Positions 17,719 through 26,692 of a stretch of 64,000 bases of DNA are shown piece after piece. The notes below the pieces were generated by a model that did not search any database, was not told the DNA's origin, and saw only the letters and a program-made list of their open reading frames with translations. The DNA is from Pseudoflavitalea rhizosphaerae. Its GTDB lineage: Bacteria; Bacteroidota; Bacteroidia; Chitinophagales; Chitinophagaceae. The DNA lies in the NCBI RefSeq assembly GCF_003991355.1, contig NZ_RCSU01000002.1:1-64000 (forward strand), in the 5' to 3' direction. Both the position numbers and the translations under genes were made by a program. The first letter of the stretch is position 1. Each line of letters opens with the position of its first letter.

Positions 17719-19026
17719 TTAAGAGACAGCCCGTTTGCAGCCGCGCTGAAGCGTTTCCAGGATGCCCTCATTTCGAATGATGATCATCCCATGACGATCG
17801 GCAGTAATTCCGTTCTCTAACGTGTACGTATATTCGGGCTTGTTGCCATTCATACGAGTAGGCAGGAATTTGAACCCTATTGATGGAGATTGCTGCAAAC
17901 GTTCTCCTGCTTCCACAATATGTGAAGAGATAATGAACATACTGTTCTTCTTTGCAGCAAATGCCATCGTGATCTCCACCGTTGCTTCATGCGCATCTTT
18001 TACGTTTGTTCCCCGGAACATCTCATCAAAAATGATGAAGATCGATTTGTTAGCCTGCAGCTCTGCCGCCACTTTTTTCACCCGCAATACTTCCGCATAG
18101 AAATGGCTGGCGCCAATGCCCAGGTTATCCGGCAGATTGATGGTAGTGTAAATGCTATCCAGCACAGAGAACTCCATTTCCAACGCCGCTACAGGAAAAC
18201 CGATATGCGCCACATACACAGCTGTACTAACAGATCGCAGAAAGGTAGACTTCCCTGCCATATTCGCACCAGTGAGAAACACTACATTCCTGGAACCATC
18301 CATTGCAAAATCATTGCTCACGGGCTTTGCCAATTCCGGATGATATAACCCTTTGAGGCGTAGTTCACCTTTCCCTTTCTCTAACGCTTTGGGAAATATG
18401 AACTTCCTTTCCCGCGCCACTTTGGCTACAGAAAGATAAACATCCAGCAGATAGACCTGCGCCAGCAGTTGTTCTATTTTATTTTTTTCTCGATGGCGGA
18501 AGAGCAGGTCATAAGCCGTGATGGCTGCATACGACAGTTTGGCTCTGGGTTGTTCCCGCAATACCGGTTCAAAAGCTGGTTCGAGGAGGAGGGAGGCAAT
18601 CGCCTCCCTTTCCTTCGTATAGGATTCCATGGTTATAACATCTTTCTTTTCCACAAAAGATCTTATCTGTTGCACCAGGCTGACCAGCGCCGTTACGCCA
18701 TTGCTGATCTCTTTTTCACTGAGTACAACCTGCTGCGTTCCCTGCTTTTTCTGTTCATCCGCCGCCAGCAAATATTTTTCCGCCATATCGAACAAGGCCC
18801 CTTCAAAAGGAAAGCGCATATCCATGACCGAGAAATTTTTGATGATATCGCTTCTCCGGTTGATCTCCAACTGATCACTCAATGGCCTCATGAACATCTG
18901 TTTCAAAACAGCTTCTGCACCACGGGTATGTGAATGATTGTAGAGATCGAATAATCCCTGGCTGTCTCGCTTCCCGAAGATCCGGAGGTCTTCTATCGTT
19001 TGTTCATCGGTTTGTAAATACATCAT
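17719..19026 (-). CDS. Short MutS-like ATPase 1, module A
   Basis: This 435-residue MutS-type ATPase is the direct paralogue of the partial gene at 1-1199. The Walker A TGANMAGKST is at residues 252-261, the Walker B IIFDE at 331-335, with MFRGTN and SSHIVEAGE following. The first 230 residues are helical and match the MutS core in position but not the mismatch-recognition domain. There are two adjacent ATG codons (19026 and 19023); the second aligns with the start of the module B copy. It begins 24 bases after the GLPGLI gene stop, so it is probably cotranscribed with the protease and ABC genes. Its role is not known to me. Confidence 0.88.
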   Translation of the reverse strand: MMYLQTDEQTIEDLRIFGKRDSQGLFDLYNHSHTRGAEAVLKQMFMRPLSDQLEINRRSDIIKNFSVMDMRFPFEGALFDMAEKYLLAADEQKKQGTQQVVLSEKEISNGVTALVSLVQQIRSFVEKKDVITMESYTKEREAIASLLLEPAFEPVLREQPRAKLSYAAITAYDLLFRHREKNKIEQLLAQVYLLDVYLSVAKVARERKFIFPKALEKGKGELRLKGLYHPELAKPVSNDFAMDGSRNVVFLTGANMAGKSTFLRSVSTAVYVAHIGFPVAALEMEFSVLDSIYTTINLPDNLGIGASHFYAEVLRVKKVAAELQANKSIFIIFDEMFRGTNVKDAHEATVEITMAFAAKKNSMFIISSHIVEAGERLQQSPSIGFKFLPTRMNGNKPEYTYTLENGITADRHGMIIIRNEGILETLQRGCKRAVS

Positions 19027-19050
19027 TTTGTTGTTTTCTTTTCCGGCGGA

Positions 19051-19767
19051 TTACTCCCATGTAGCAGCACAAATCCTGGCAAATTCCTCCCTGGTAGTTT
19101 TAGTACCGGCTACGGGTTCTTTTACTTGCGAAGGATCTATCTTTTCATCCAATTCGACAGCAGTATATACTACTTTTCCATTGTCGATATTGATCTCCAT
19201 TATTACACCGGGCAGCTGTCCCTGGAGATCCGGACCGGCAGCTACGGGTATAGAGGGCGCATACCAAACAGTAACAATTTCTTCCACTCCTTCCTGACTA
19301 CTGATGCCGTATGCGTATGCCAGCTGACTTTTTCTTTTTGTAGTTGCTTTCAGGCATTTACGACCCAGAATTAGTTTTGTTTCTTCAGATAGCGTCCACG
19401 ATAGTTTATTGATTGTATCATAGATAAGATATTTTTTTTCTGCAACCTCCTGGCTTAACACGCTCATGCCTGTCTTCAAATTGGTAAACGTCATTTGATT
19501 ACTAGCCGGGTTATCAATTCGTACGGATACTCCTCCCTCCGTATCAATATCCAATTCTTCCTTTTTAGGCAACTGCTTTATTAAAGACTGATCGTTGGCA
19601 AAAAACACTTCTGAATTTCCAGGACGAAATTTGATCGGTACAGGTCTTCCGTCAATTTCTCCTGCTAAGGTTATTCTTTGTTCATACAGGACTCTGCCTT
19701 GCTTTTGCTGGGCTTGTAAAACGCCGAAAAGTGATAAAGCGAAAACTGACAATACTAATTTTTTCAT
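19051..19767 (-). CDS. GLPGLI-family secreted protein, module A
   Basis: This 238-residue exported protein has a signal peptide (KKLVLSVFALSLFGVLQAQ) and the family hallmark DLQGQLPGVIMEI near residues 180-192, a form of the GLPGLI motif (Porph_ging family, function unknown). The start at 19767 gives the signal peptide; the longer frame from 19815 overlaps the upstream gene. GLPGLI proteins often sit beside TonB-dependent receptors in Bacteroidota. Here it lies between a metalloprotease and the MutS-like genes, and module B has no copy inside the window. Confidence 0.85.
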   Translation of the reverse strand: MKKLVLSVFALSLFGVLQAQQKQGRVLYEQRITLAGEIDGRPVPIKFRPGNSEVFFANDQSLIKQLPKKEELDIDTEGGVSVRIDNPASNQMTFTNLKTGMSVLSQEVAEKKYLIYDTINKLSWTLSEETKLILGRKCLKATTKRKSQLAYAYGISSQEGVEEIVTVWYAPSIPVAAGPDLQGQLPGVIMEINIDNGKVVYTAVELDEKIDPSQVKEPVAGTKTTREEFARICAATWE

Positions 19768-19789
19768 GTTATTTTTTTTTAAATTTGAC

Positions 19790-22312
19790 TTACTTTGCTG
19801 ATGGCAATGCGCCATCTATCTTTTGCACCAGATCTTCTAAATGAATTTTAGTTCTGGCATCTGTTATACCAGTCATGGTTGATTTCATAATTGCAGAAAG
19901 TGATTTCAAATGCGCTTTCACAACAGCAATTGCTTCCCCTTTATCATTGACGTTCATCCCCACCGTTAGACCCGGAACGCCAGGAGCCGGCATCACGGAA
20001 GCAGGCGCAGGTGATAATACTGCTATCAACTTAACCACATAAGCCCTTTGAAGTGCGCGACGATAAATATCGATGGGTACTTTTGTATTCAGTTCAGACC
20101 AGACAGCCGCTTTCAGATCATCCATCATTTCGATTATTGTAAAGGCACTATCACCCATAGCAGCTTCCGCATTAATCAACTTTTCCATGGTGTTGAGATT
20201 GATCAATTTACTCAATGCCTTCTCCTGAACATAACCAACTACCCTTAAAGCATTATCACCTGTTTTTGAAAAGATCTCTTCGTTTATCAGCCATGCGGGC
20301 GTAGCAAAGACCTGATCATGCAGAAATTTAACAGCTTCCTGCTGCGTTTTTTTGGACACCCATTCATATACTCCACCACCTTGTTCAATGGTTTTTGGGC
20401 TTTCCATTATACCACCAATATTTTTAGAAACATGTCCGATATACCTAACGAACTGTTCGATCAATTCATCATAGACAGATTTCAGGTTGCTATAGTTTTC
20501 ATTTGGCACACTGGTCCATATGGGAATGTTTGGCAGGATGCGTTGCAGGTTTTTTATACCGTAGGAGCCTGCCAGCATAGCGTTATCCCCTAAATCTCCG
20601 TCCTGAGAACGCGGGTCATCCTGGTTCGCTTCATGCCCAAACCACAATCTTTTGTTTTTTTGTTTCTCAGTAGTTATTTTGTTGAGCATCGCGGTTTCTG
20701 CTTCAACAGTTTCATCTGTCCATCTATAGGCCCATTCGATTGCCCATAAATCGTATTCTCCTATGCGTGGAAATAAACCAGCTTCTCCTATTTTATCTTC
20801 AGGCTGTGCTACGTAGTTAAAACGGGAATAATCCATGATCGATGGTGTATGCCCATTTTTTTCGACAAACTTTTTATCTCTTAACATTTCTACAGGAACA
20901 GTTGAGCTGGACCCGTAATTATGTCTTAAGCCTAATGCGTGTCCGATTTCATGTGAAGAAACGAAGCGGATCAACTGGCCCATCAGTTCGTCATCAAACT
21001 GCATCTTACGAGCTTTCGGGTCCACTGCTGCAGTTTGGATCAGATACCAATTGCGTAAAAGATGCATTACATTGTGATACCAGTTCACATGGCTTTCTAT
21101 AATTTCACCTGAACGCGGGTCCGTAATGATAGGGCCGTTTGCATTGGGTATAGAAGATGGCTTGTATACTATTGCCGAATGCCTTGCATCTTCTAAACTC
21201 CACACTGAGTCCTGCTTTTCGGAAGGAGCTACTTTACCGGCAATAGCATTTTTAAAGCCGGCTTTTTCGAAAGCTTTGTTCCAGTCGTTAATCCCTTGTA
21301 TAAGATAGGGCACCCATTTTTTGGGAGTAGCCGGATCCACATAAAAAACGATTTGTTTTTGTGGCTCCACCAGTTCTCCTTTTTTATATTTCGCAATATC
21401 AGCTGGTTTGGGTTCCAGTCTCCACCGTTTAGCAATAGAGATGCGTTTCACTCCCTGCGGATCAGCATCAAAATCAGTATAACTTTCTTCAAAATAGCCT
21501 ACTCTTGGATCTGCGATCCTTTTTTTCATCGGCAGTTCCGGAAGTAAAACCATTGAAGTATTCAATTCCAAAGTAACGTTCCCTGAAGCTCCCTGTGTTG
21601 CACGACTATATGTTTTGACCGCTTTTATTTCAGTATTTATGGAGAAGGATTTTACATTGACGATGTATGATTTATCGGGTTGGAAACCGCCAATATGCCA
21701 ATTAGCCCTCACGCTATTATTGAAGTGGAGGAGGTCGTTGTCGCCACTGATATAATCTGTAACATCTATTACCGTACCATTGGAATCAGTCGGTTTCACT
21801 TTTGCATCGAATGCAACTGCGATAGGCTGAATATTGGAACGCGTAACTGCCAGATACATCTCTTTTGTAGAGTCTTTAGAATGCTCAGTAAAAGATCTGT
21901 TGATGATGTATATCTTATTATTGGGTCCTTTCTGGAAAGAAATTACGTTTGAATTTACTTCGTCGCCGGCATATCCGCTCATACTCATCGGGTTTCTCAG
22001 ATCTGCTCCGGATTTAGATACTCGTGATATAACAAGAATATCCCTGCCAAGGATAGCATCTGCTATTTCAAAAAAATAACTGTTGTCTACTTTATGGATG
22101 GTAAATAGTCCCTTCTGAGAGTGAGCAGTAGCCGGAATTACTTCTCTAAATGATGTAAGCCCCGTGTTTAGCGGTTGGGATGTTTGTTGGGGTTTGGTAG
22201 TGTCAGAGATCACGAAGCTGTATATCGGCGTTGTTTGTGCCATTGCCTGTGATACAGACACCATCAGCAAGCCTCCAAGCAAACTTTTTCTAAAGTTCTT
22301 AATGTATTTCAT
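19790..22312 (-). CDS. Zinc-dependent metalloprotease, metzincin-type (DUF4953/DUF5117-like), module A
   Basis: This 840-residue secreted protease has a signal peptide ending near AMAQ. The extended zinc motif HEIGHALGLRH is at residues 454-464 (H454, H458, H464; catalytic E455), followed by a Met-turn SIMDYSRFNY about 40 residues later. That pairing defines a metzincin-like fold. The large N-terminal region matches the DUF5117/DUF5118 layout of Bacteroidota zinc-dependent metalloproteases, and homologues lie at 60269 and 62902. It is predicted to act in the periplasm or outside the cell, possibly trimming peptides imported by the SusCD pair (inference). It sits 9 bases downstream of the permease stop. 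Confidence 0.9.
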   Translation of the reverse strand: MKYIKNFRKSLLGGLLMVSVSQAMAQTTPIYSFVISDTTKPQQTSQPLNTGLTSFREVIPATAHSQKGLFTIHKVDNSYFFEIADAILGRDILVISRVSKSGADLRNPMSMSGYAGDEVNSNVISFQKGPNNKIYIINRSFTEHSKDSTKEMYLAVTRSNIQPIAVAFDAKVKPTDSNGTVIDVTDYISGDNDLLHFNNSVRANWHIGGFQPDKSYIVNVKSFSINTEIKAVKTYSRATQGASGNVTLELNTSMVLLPELPMKKRIADPRVGYFEESYTDFDADPQGVKRISIAKRWRLEPKPADIAKYKKGELVEPQKQIVFYVDPATPKKWVPYLIQGINDWNKAFEKAGFKNAIAGKVAPSEKQDSVWSLEDARHSAIVYKPSSIPNANGPIITDPRSGEIIESHVNWYHNVMHLLRNWYLIQTAAVDPKARKMQFDDELMGQLIRFVSSHEIGHALGLRHNYGSSSTVPVEMLRDKKFVEKNGHTPSIMDYSRFNYVAQPEDKIGEAGLFPRIGEYDLWAIEWAYRWTDETVEAETAMLNKITTEKQKNKRLWFGHEANQDDPRSQDGDLGDNAMLAGSYGIKNLQRILPNIPIWTSVPNENYSNLKSVYDELIEQFVRYIGHVSKNIGGIMESPKTIEQGGGVYEWVSKKTQQEAVKFLHDQVFATPAWLINEEIFSKTGDNALRVVGYVQEKALSKLINLNTMEKLINAEAAMGDSAFTIIEMMDDLKAAVWSELNTKVPIDIYRRALQRAYVVKLIAVLSPAPASVMPAPGVPGLTVGMNVNDKGEAIAVVKAHLKSLSAIMKSTMTGITDARTKIHLEDLVQKIDGALPSAK

Positions 22313-22321
22313 TCGTAATGA

Positions 22322-24664
22322 TTATTGTCGTTTCCGTCTGATCAGTATTATGGCGCCAAGTATCAGAACAGCTGCGGGTAATATCCAGAGAAGGATGATT
22401 TTTTGCGTCTTTGCAGCATTGAGGCTGATAGTGAGCAGGGTATCTGTTGGTGGTGTAGAAAGCAGGTGAATCGGAAAAGCTTCATATGTCATCCAGCTTA
22501 GATAGTTCCAGGCTATCATACCCTGAGCACCACGTCCGAAGTTGTTGGAGAGAAAGTCTGCGTCACCTGCAATAGCAATCCTTTGTTCTTTGTTGCCCAG
22601 TTTCCTGCTGAGCGCCACGGCTACATTGAATGAATCCAGTTTATAATCGCCTTGCTGCGCTACAAACACAGGTGCAGCAGAATCTGTTACGAGGCGTCCT
22701 GCTTTTACCCAGTTTTGCCCTTTATGGGTCACCATCATTCTTGTGACCTTAAATCCATTTTCTTCAAAAGAAATTGGTGCGGCACCGGGGTGAAGTATTC
22801 TGGCGGGGTCACCTGCAAGAAGGGATTTTCTGGTCTGTATATTGAAAGTGTTTTGCTCTTTCAGTAGCCAGGTATGATCCAATGTTATGAAAGGAGTTAC
22901 CCGGTCCGGGGTTTCGTGTTCGGAGATCTGAACCATTGTGCCTGGCATTAACTGAACCCCTAATGGTTGCATCAATGGGTTTAAAACCTCTTGTTTACCG
23001 GGTTCACCTAAGATCAGCAGATTTCCGCCATTGTCGATATATCTTTTCAGACGGGTAATTACGGTATCGTTCAGCTTTACTTTTGGATCGGCAAGCACCA
23101 ATGCACTGGCATCATCCGGTATATCATACCTGCTTAAGTTCAGGGTATCAAATTCAAAGCCGTGGTTGATCAGTGCGCCCCTGTTTATTTTACTGATTGA
23201 ATAGGAGGAGTATTCGCGGTCGCCCCATTTATGTATGTTACGTTCGAGGTTTCCGGTAGTGGCATATATTTTAGGTATTGTGTCATTCGATAATCGTTTC
23301 AGTGCGGCAGCTACATGCGCTTCATCCGGCCAGAAAATTCCGTCATTGAAAGTCCGCAGGAAAATACTTTTCCCCTTGTATTTTAGATGCATCACCGCTT
23401 GCATACCTTCTGGCTGCAGATCGATCTGTTTTCTTATTGCTGCGGGTTTAAGATATCGATCAATATTCGTTTCTTTCATTTTGGCAGACTCCCTGGCAAT
23501 AGAGTCTAAGCTCATTCCGGGCATAAGCCTGTAATTGGTGCTATCCCCATCCATCACATCATAATACAGCACATAATTGAATTTGATATCAGGTTTGTAG
23601 CGAACGTATTTATCCCAAAACCCCCAAATGTAGCTATTACGTGCACTGGGTCTGGTTCTATCGAATCCTTCCCCCAGCAGATTGGTGTACAAAGTAACTT
23701 CCAGCGGTTCGTCCTGCATGTTTTGCAGGATGTTCTGTGTTTTTTCTGTGATCGTATTTCGCTGTGTGCTGGTCCCATCCCAATAACCAATAAATCCGGG
23801 TCGGGAAGTAAAATAACCTGCTACTAATACGGAAAGAAATACTGCCAGATACCTGGCTGCTTTTTTTGTTCCTGACACCAGTTCCCTGCCATGTCGTAAA
23901 CTCAGGTAGCTGAATGTGACGAACATGTAGGTAAGCAAAGCATAATACATAACATCTCGACTCGTAACGAGCCCATTCAGCATTCTTTCTGCTCTGCCAT
24001 TGATAGCAAGAAAGTAGGTGAGATCGCGAACAAAATCATGCTCCTGCCATAACACGCCCACATTTTGCAACAGGAAGAGCAGAAAAAAAGTGCCGATCGC
24101 AGCTACGATCGGATAATTGGTGATGCTACTCATAAACATACCAATTGCCGTATATGCGCAAACCACCAGGTAAAAAGCGATCAGTCCTGCAGTCAAATGA
24201 CCAATATCAATATTTTTGATACTGAATCCTCCAATTACCATAAACAGCAGCATGATAGTTAATAACAGCATATTGTAAGCCATTACTGACAGATACTTTC
24301 CCCATACGATCTGATTCAGTTTTACAGGAGAAGAGTAAAGAAGTTTTACGGTTCCGCCATTGAAGTCGCGGTTGATCAATCCCATAGTAAGCAAGGGAAT
24401 GAAAAGATATAAATTGGAGAATATATTGCTGATAAATGCACTTCCGGGCATGTTCATGAATATTCCATTGGTCAATGCAAATGAAAACTCTTTGAAGGCA
24501 GGAGTGGTGCGCTCCAGTGAGTCCTGCATGTTTGCCACCATAACAAGGGGATTACAATAGAACAGTGCACAAATAACCATGAAGATCAGTGTAAGGAACC
24601 AGGCAACCGGAGAGAAGAACAGGTGCCGGAGTTCCGTTCGCGCAATTTTGAATATTAGTTTCAT
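22322..24664 (-). CDS. GldF-GldG fusion ABC permease, module A
   Basis: This is a 780-residue fusion of an ABC-2/GldF-like permease (with SSPVKLNQIVWGKYLS) and a GldG-like periplasmic domain, with a C-terminal helix and an RRKRQ tail. The frame is open to 24745, but the ATG at 24664 aligns with both module B copies, gives exactly the same length, and lies 10 bases after the ATPase stop instead of overlapping it. It is the only permease in module A, so it likely works as a homodimer with the ATPase at 24675-25595. Substrate unknown. Confidence 0.88.
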   Translation of the reverse strand: MKLIFKIARTELRHLFFSPVAWFLTLIFMVICALFYCNPLVMVANMQDSLERTTPAFKEFSFALTNGIFMNMPGSAFISNIFSNLYLFIPLLTMGLINRDFNGGTVKLLYSSPVKLNQIVWGKYLSVMAYNMLLLTIMLLFMVIGGFSIKNIDIGHLTAGLIAFYLVVCAYTAIGMFMSSITNYPIVAAIGTFFLLFLLQNVGVLWQEHDFVRDLTYFLAINGRAERMLNGLVTSRDVMYYALLTYMFVTFSYLSLRHGRELVSGTKKAARYLAVFLSVLVAGYFTSRPGFIGYWDGTSTQRNTITEKTQNILQNMQDEPLEVTLYTNLLGEGFDRTRPSARNSYIWGFWDKYVRYKPDIKFNYVLYYDVMDGDSTNYRLMPGMSLDSIARESAKMKETNIDRYLKPAAIRKQIDLQPEGMQAVMHLKYKGKSIFLRTFNDGIFWPDEAHVAAALKRLSNDTIPKIYATTGNLERNIHKWGDREYSSYSISKINRGALINHGFEFDTLNLSRYDIPDDASALVLADPKVKLNDTVITRLKRYIDNGGNLLILGEPGKQEVLNPLMQPLGVQLMPGTMVQISEHETPDRVTPFITLDHTWLLKEQNTFNIQTRKSLLAGDPARILHPGAAPISFEENGFKVTRMMVTHKGQNWVKAGRLVTDSAAPVFVAQQGDYKLDSFNVAVALSRKLGNKEQRIAIAGDADFLSNNFGRGAQGMIAWNYLSWMTYEAFPIHLLSTPPTDTLLTISLNAAKTQKIILLWILPAAVLILGAIILIRRKRQ

Positions 24665-24674
24665 CCGTATATTT

Positions 24675-25595
24675 TTATTGATGAGATTGTGCAGATAATT
24701 GTTTGAAAATATCATCGAGCATTCCTTTTTGCAGATTGACTTCACGAATGCGCCAATCTTTTTCTACACCGGAAGCAATGACCCTTTCTGTGATATCTTC
24801 TTCTCCATCAAAGAAAATAATTGCTTGTTTATCGGTAAGGTATTCTGCTCTGGTAATACCTGGTACTTGCAGTAATTCTTCTATTGCGGGCGGATTAGCA
24901 AAACGTACCAGTACACTATGGGGCTTTATGTAATTGTTGAAAGCATCCATTGTGTCAGAAAAAATAACTCTGCCAGACTCAATCATGATCACGTCTTTGC
25001 AGAGGAGGTGGATCTCAGACATGATATGTGAAGAAAGTAATACCGTTCGTTCCTGTGCAATTTCCCGGATCAGATTACGGGCTTCGATCAACTGATTCGG
25101 ATCGAGTCCATTAGTAGGCTCATCCATTACTACCAGCTTAGGCTTATGGATGATAGCCTGGGAAATACCCACCCGTTGGCGATATCCTCCCGATAGATTT
25201 TTGATCAGTCGTTTGCTGAAATGAGTGATGCCCGTTTTCTCCTTTGCTTCCTCTACAGCGGCTCTCACTTTCTTACCTTCTATCAGCCTTAATTCGGCTG
25301 CATAAGTGAGGTATTCATCCACTGTGAAATCAAGATAAACCGGAGGGGTCTGTGGCAGGAAACCGATAAATTTTTTGGCGAGTTCGGGGTCCTTTCTTAT
25401 ATCAACTTCATTGATGAATACATTGCCTTCAGTTTGATTGAGCGCACCACAAATAATATTCATGGTAGTAGATTTGCCTGCTCCATTGGAACCAAGCAGA
25501 CCTATGATGCCATTCGCTGCAATTTCGATATTGATATCACGGATGGCCCAACTGCTACCATAACGGTGCGAGAGGTTTTCTGTTCTTAAGATCAT
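24675..25595 (-). CDS. ABC transporter ATPase (GldA-like), module A
   Basis: This is a 306-residue ATP-binding subunit with Walker A GSNGAGKST, signature LSGGYRQR and Walker B MDEPTNGLDPNQ. It is paralogous along its whole length to 5928-6845. It lies 10 bases upstream of its permease. The 124-base gap to the lipoprotein gene contains a small hairpin (25671-25684) like the one in module B, but no sigma gene. It is predicted to power export, or conformational work across the inner membrane, by the GldFG fusion. Confidence 0.92.
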   Translation of the reverse strand: MILRTENLSHRYGSSWAIRDINIEIAANGIIGLLGSNGAGKSTTMNIICGALNQTEGNVFINEVDIRKDPELAKKFIGFLPQTPPVYLDFTVDEYLTYAAELRLIEGKKVRAAVEEAKEKTGITHFSKRLIKNLSGGYRQRVGISQAIIHKPKLVVMDEPTNGLDPNQLIEARNLIREIAQERTVLLSSHIMSEIHLLCKDVIMIESGRVIFSDTMDAFNNYIKPHSVLVRFANPPAIEELLQVPGITRAEYLTDKQAIIFFDGEEDITERVIASGVEKDWRIREVNLQKGMLDDIFKQLSAQSHQ

Positions 25596-25670
25596 GTATG
25601 TATGTTTAGGAAAGTATTGGCATAGATTGGCCTGACCAATACAATATATCAGTCTGTTATATTATTCAGC

Positions 25671-25684
25671 CTGCCATTTGGCAG
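25671..25684 (-). other. Small hairpin upstream of ABC ATPase, module A
   Basis: CTGCC-AAAT-GGCAG (minus strand) forms a 5-bp stem with a 4-base loop, at the same place relative to the ATPase as the hairpin at 6931-6944 in module B. The stem is the same and the loop differs. Its retention in both modules suggests function, possibly mRNA processing between the susCD part and the ABC part. Confidence 0.45.
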
Positions 25685-25719
25685 CTATTCTTTGATTAGA
25701 TCTGTTTCATACGCAATAC

Positions 25720-26688
25720 TTAGCCGGGAAATCTGAACCCAACTTCCTTGAGGAAATCCCTGATGATACTGAACTTTTGCAGTATAAGTGTTTGGTGGTT
25801 GTATTTATCGGAAAAGCTCTGATCAGTATAGTAAAAAGCTGCAGTGAGAAAAGCTCTGATATCATCAGATTCATGGGGCGTACTCGGCACTGCCATGTTG
25901 CCAAATAAGAATGTTCCATGGAAAAGAAAACCGATTTCCTCCGGCTCAGGTATCAACTCAGGAGGCAACATCAACAAATATGGATAGCCAAGATAAACAT
26001 CAACAGGAATCAGATTTTTTACTGCTTCTCTCGAAACGCTGAAAAACTCTCTTTGTAACTGACCTGCATAGCGCTCGTTGATCCTTTTCACTGCAATTCC
26101 TGCAAGAATAGATGCGGCATATACGCGTTTTTCTTCACTGCTCATTGCAGCTACATCCTTTACTGCAATTCCAATTGTATTAAATCCATATTGTGCCGTC
26201 CAGCCCTGCGAGATCTGAATGTTTGCAGATGGATAGGGGAGCCCCAATGAGTCGATCAAGAAGATAGAAGGAATAATCAGGTTTGGCGGAAGTTTTGGTA
26301 TCACCTCCTCCTGCAGCAGTGTCAGGAAAGCTGGAATATTGCTTCTTGATGTAAGCCGATCGAAGTAAACATAGGACTTGCCTAAAGGTGCGTATTCCAA
26401 TGAAAGTTTTGTGTAAGAATAGCGCGCCGGTACTTCACCATCTTTGCTGATCTGTTTTTTTGCAATCGTATCGTTATAGAAACAGGCTATTCCGGTATTC
26501 TTGTAGAATTCATAAATCAGATGATCAACAGGATCATTTGGATTGTCCTTTACCACGAAATAATTCTCATCGAGGTTAGTGGGTTCAATCGCCTTTTCTT
26601 TCCGGCAACTCTGTGTTGTGATCACAGATACCAGCAGACAGTAGATTAACAAAGTGGTATTCATTATCCCGCGGGTATATTGTTTCAT
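25720..26688 (-). CDS. Lipoprotein, putative degenerate zinc-metallopeptidase-like, module A
   Basis: This 322-residue lipoprotein has a signal segment and lipobox (VITTQSC) near residues 22-28, followed by RKEKAIEPTN. It is paralogous to 7731-8696, with conserved IYEFYK-TGIA-FYND and AASILAGI segments. Where the related peptidase family would have HExxH, the sequence reads ILAGIAVKRIN, so no zinc ligands are present. The ATG at 26688 was chosen because the longer frame from 26727 runs into susD and would bury the signal. It lies just downstream of susD and probably belongs to the surface SusCD complex. Confidence 0.72.
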   Translation of the reverse strand: MKQYTRGIMNTTLLIYCLLVSVITTQSCRKEKAIEPTNLDENYFVVKDNPNDPVDHLIYEFYKNTGIACFYNDTIAKKQISKDGEVPARYSYTKLSLEYAPLGKSYVYFDRLTSRSNIPAFLTLLQEEVIPKLPPNLIIPSIFLIDSLGLPYPSANIQISQGWTAQYGFNTIGIAVKDVAAMSSEEKRVYAASILAGIAVKRINERYAGQLQREFFSVSREAVKNLIPVDVYLGYPYLLMLPPELIPEPEEIGFLFHGTFLFGNMAVPSTPHESDDIRAFLTAAFYYTDQSFSDKYNHQTLILQKFSIIRDFLKEVGFRFPG

Positions 26689-26692
26689 GGTA

